This document shows, piece by piece, positions 6,459 through 6,551 of a stretch of 6,551 bases of DNA. A model generated the notes under the pieces. That model was not told where the DNA came from. It made no database searches and was given only the letters and a program-made list of their open reading frames with translations. Source of the stretch: Cytophagales bacterium (GTDB lineage: Bacteria; Bacteroidota; Bacteroidia; Cytophagales; Cyclobacteriaceae); assembly GCA_003537495.1 (NCBI GenBank), contig DPSB01000538.1:1-6551 (forward strand), given 5' to 3'. Each line of letters starts with the position of its first letter. Position 1 is the first letter of the stretch. The position numbers were made by a program, and so were the translations under genes.

Positions 6459-6551
6459 AATTCGTATTCAATTAAATATCAATAAACCAGGTTTCCTTAG
6501 GGGAAATGATCGGTTTGATAAATTAAATTAAAACCCCGTTGTTTGCGGCAC
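6459..6551. other. Upstream region of the secreted unknown gene, no gene seen
   Basis: This AT-rich stretch to the window edge shows no coding frame I can support. It should contain the promoter of the leftward gene, but I found no good TAnnTTTG element. It does contain small symmetric words: AAACC-A-GGTTT (6484-6494), TTTCC/GGAAA with a 5-base loop (6492-6506), and a wider GGTTT (6512-6516) and AAACC (6531-6535) pair. These could be operator half-sites or chance. Confidence 0.4.

Overview
The window looks like chromosomal DNA of a Bacteroidota bacterium, probably of the Cytophagales type. The reasons are moderately AT-rich DNA, start codons with no Shine-Dalgarno sequence, TAnnTTTG-like promoter elements, and proteins that read like Bacteroidota versions of their families (DusB, a YycJ/WalJ-like metallo-hydrolase, an Nfu_N plus NifU scaffold). 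This placement is inferred from sequence style; no search was run.

Layout. On the + strand there are three genes: the last 31 codons of an unrecognised gene (ending at 98), an Fe-S cluster scaffold of the Nfu type (155-727), and an exported endonuclease/exonuclease/phosphatase-fold hydrolase (883-1740). The last two are separated by a gap holding a perfect 17-bp inverted repeat. From 6458 down to 1732 everything is on the - strand. In transcription order this is a secreted protein of unknown function with a glycine-rich loop, dusB (tRNA dihydrouridine synthase), a 56-residue antitoxin-like gene overlapping a VapC-type PIN-domain toxin gene, a ten-helix EamA/DMT transporter, and a metallo-beta-lactamase-fold hydrolase. 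The last of these converges on, and overlaps by 9 bp, the + strand hydrolase.

How the genes relate. Most are housekeeping or general genes without a common pathway. Three links are visible: the unknown secreted gene and dusB are 7 bp apart, the antitoxin and toxin genes overlap by 14 bp and form a type II toxin-antitoxin pair, and the transporter and metallo-hydrolase genes are 26 bp apart and probably share the promoter proposed upstream of the transporter. Two start codons are corrected here from TTG to a downstream ATG (the Nfu protein and DusB). No rRNA, tRNA, CRISPR array, insertion sequence or phage gene was seen, and no gene-free stretch exceeds 300 bases. I found no convincing new multi-gene system. 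The points most worth a second look are the toxin-antitoxin pair with its very short antitoxin, the unknown secreted protein, and the inverted repeat.
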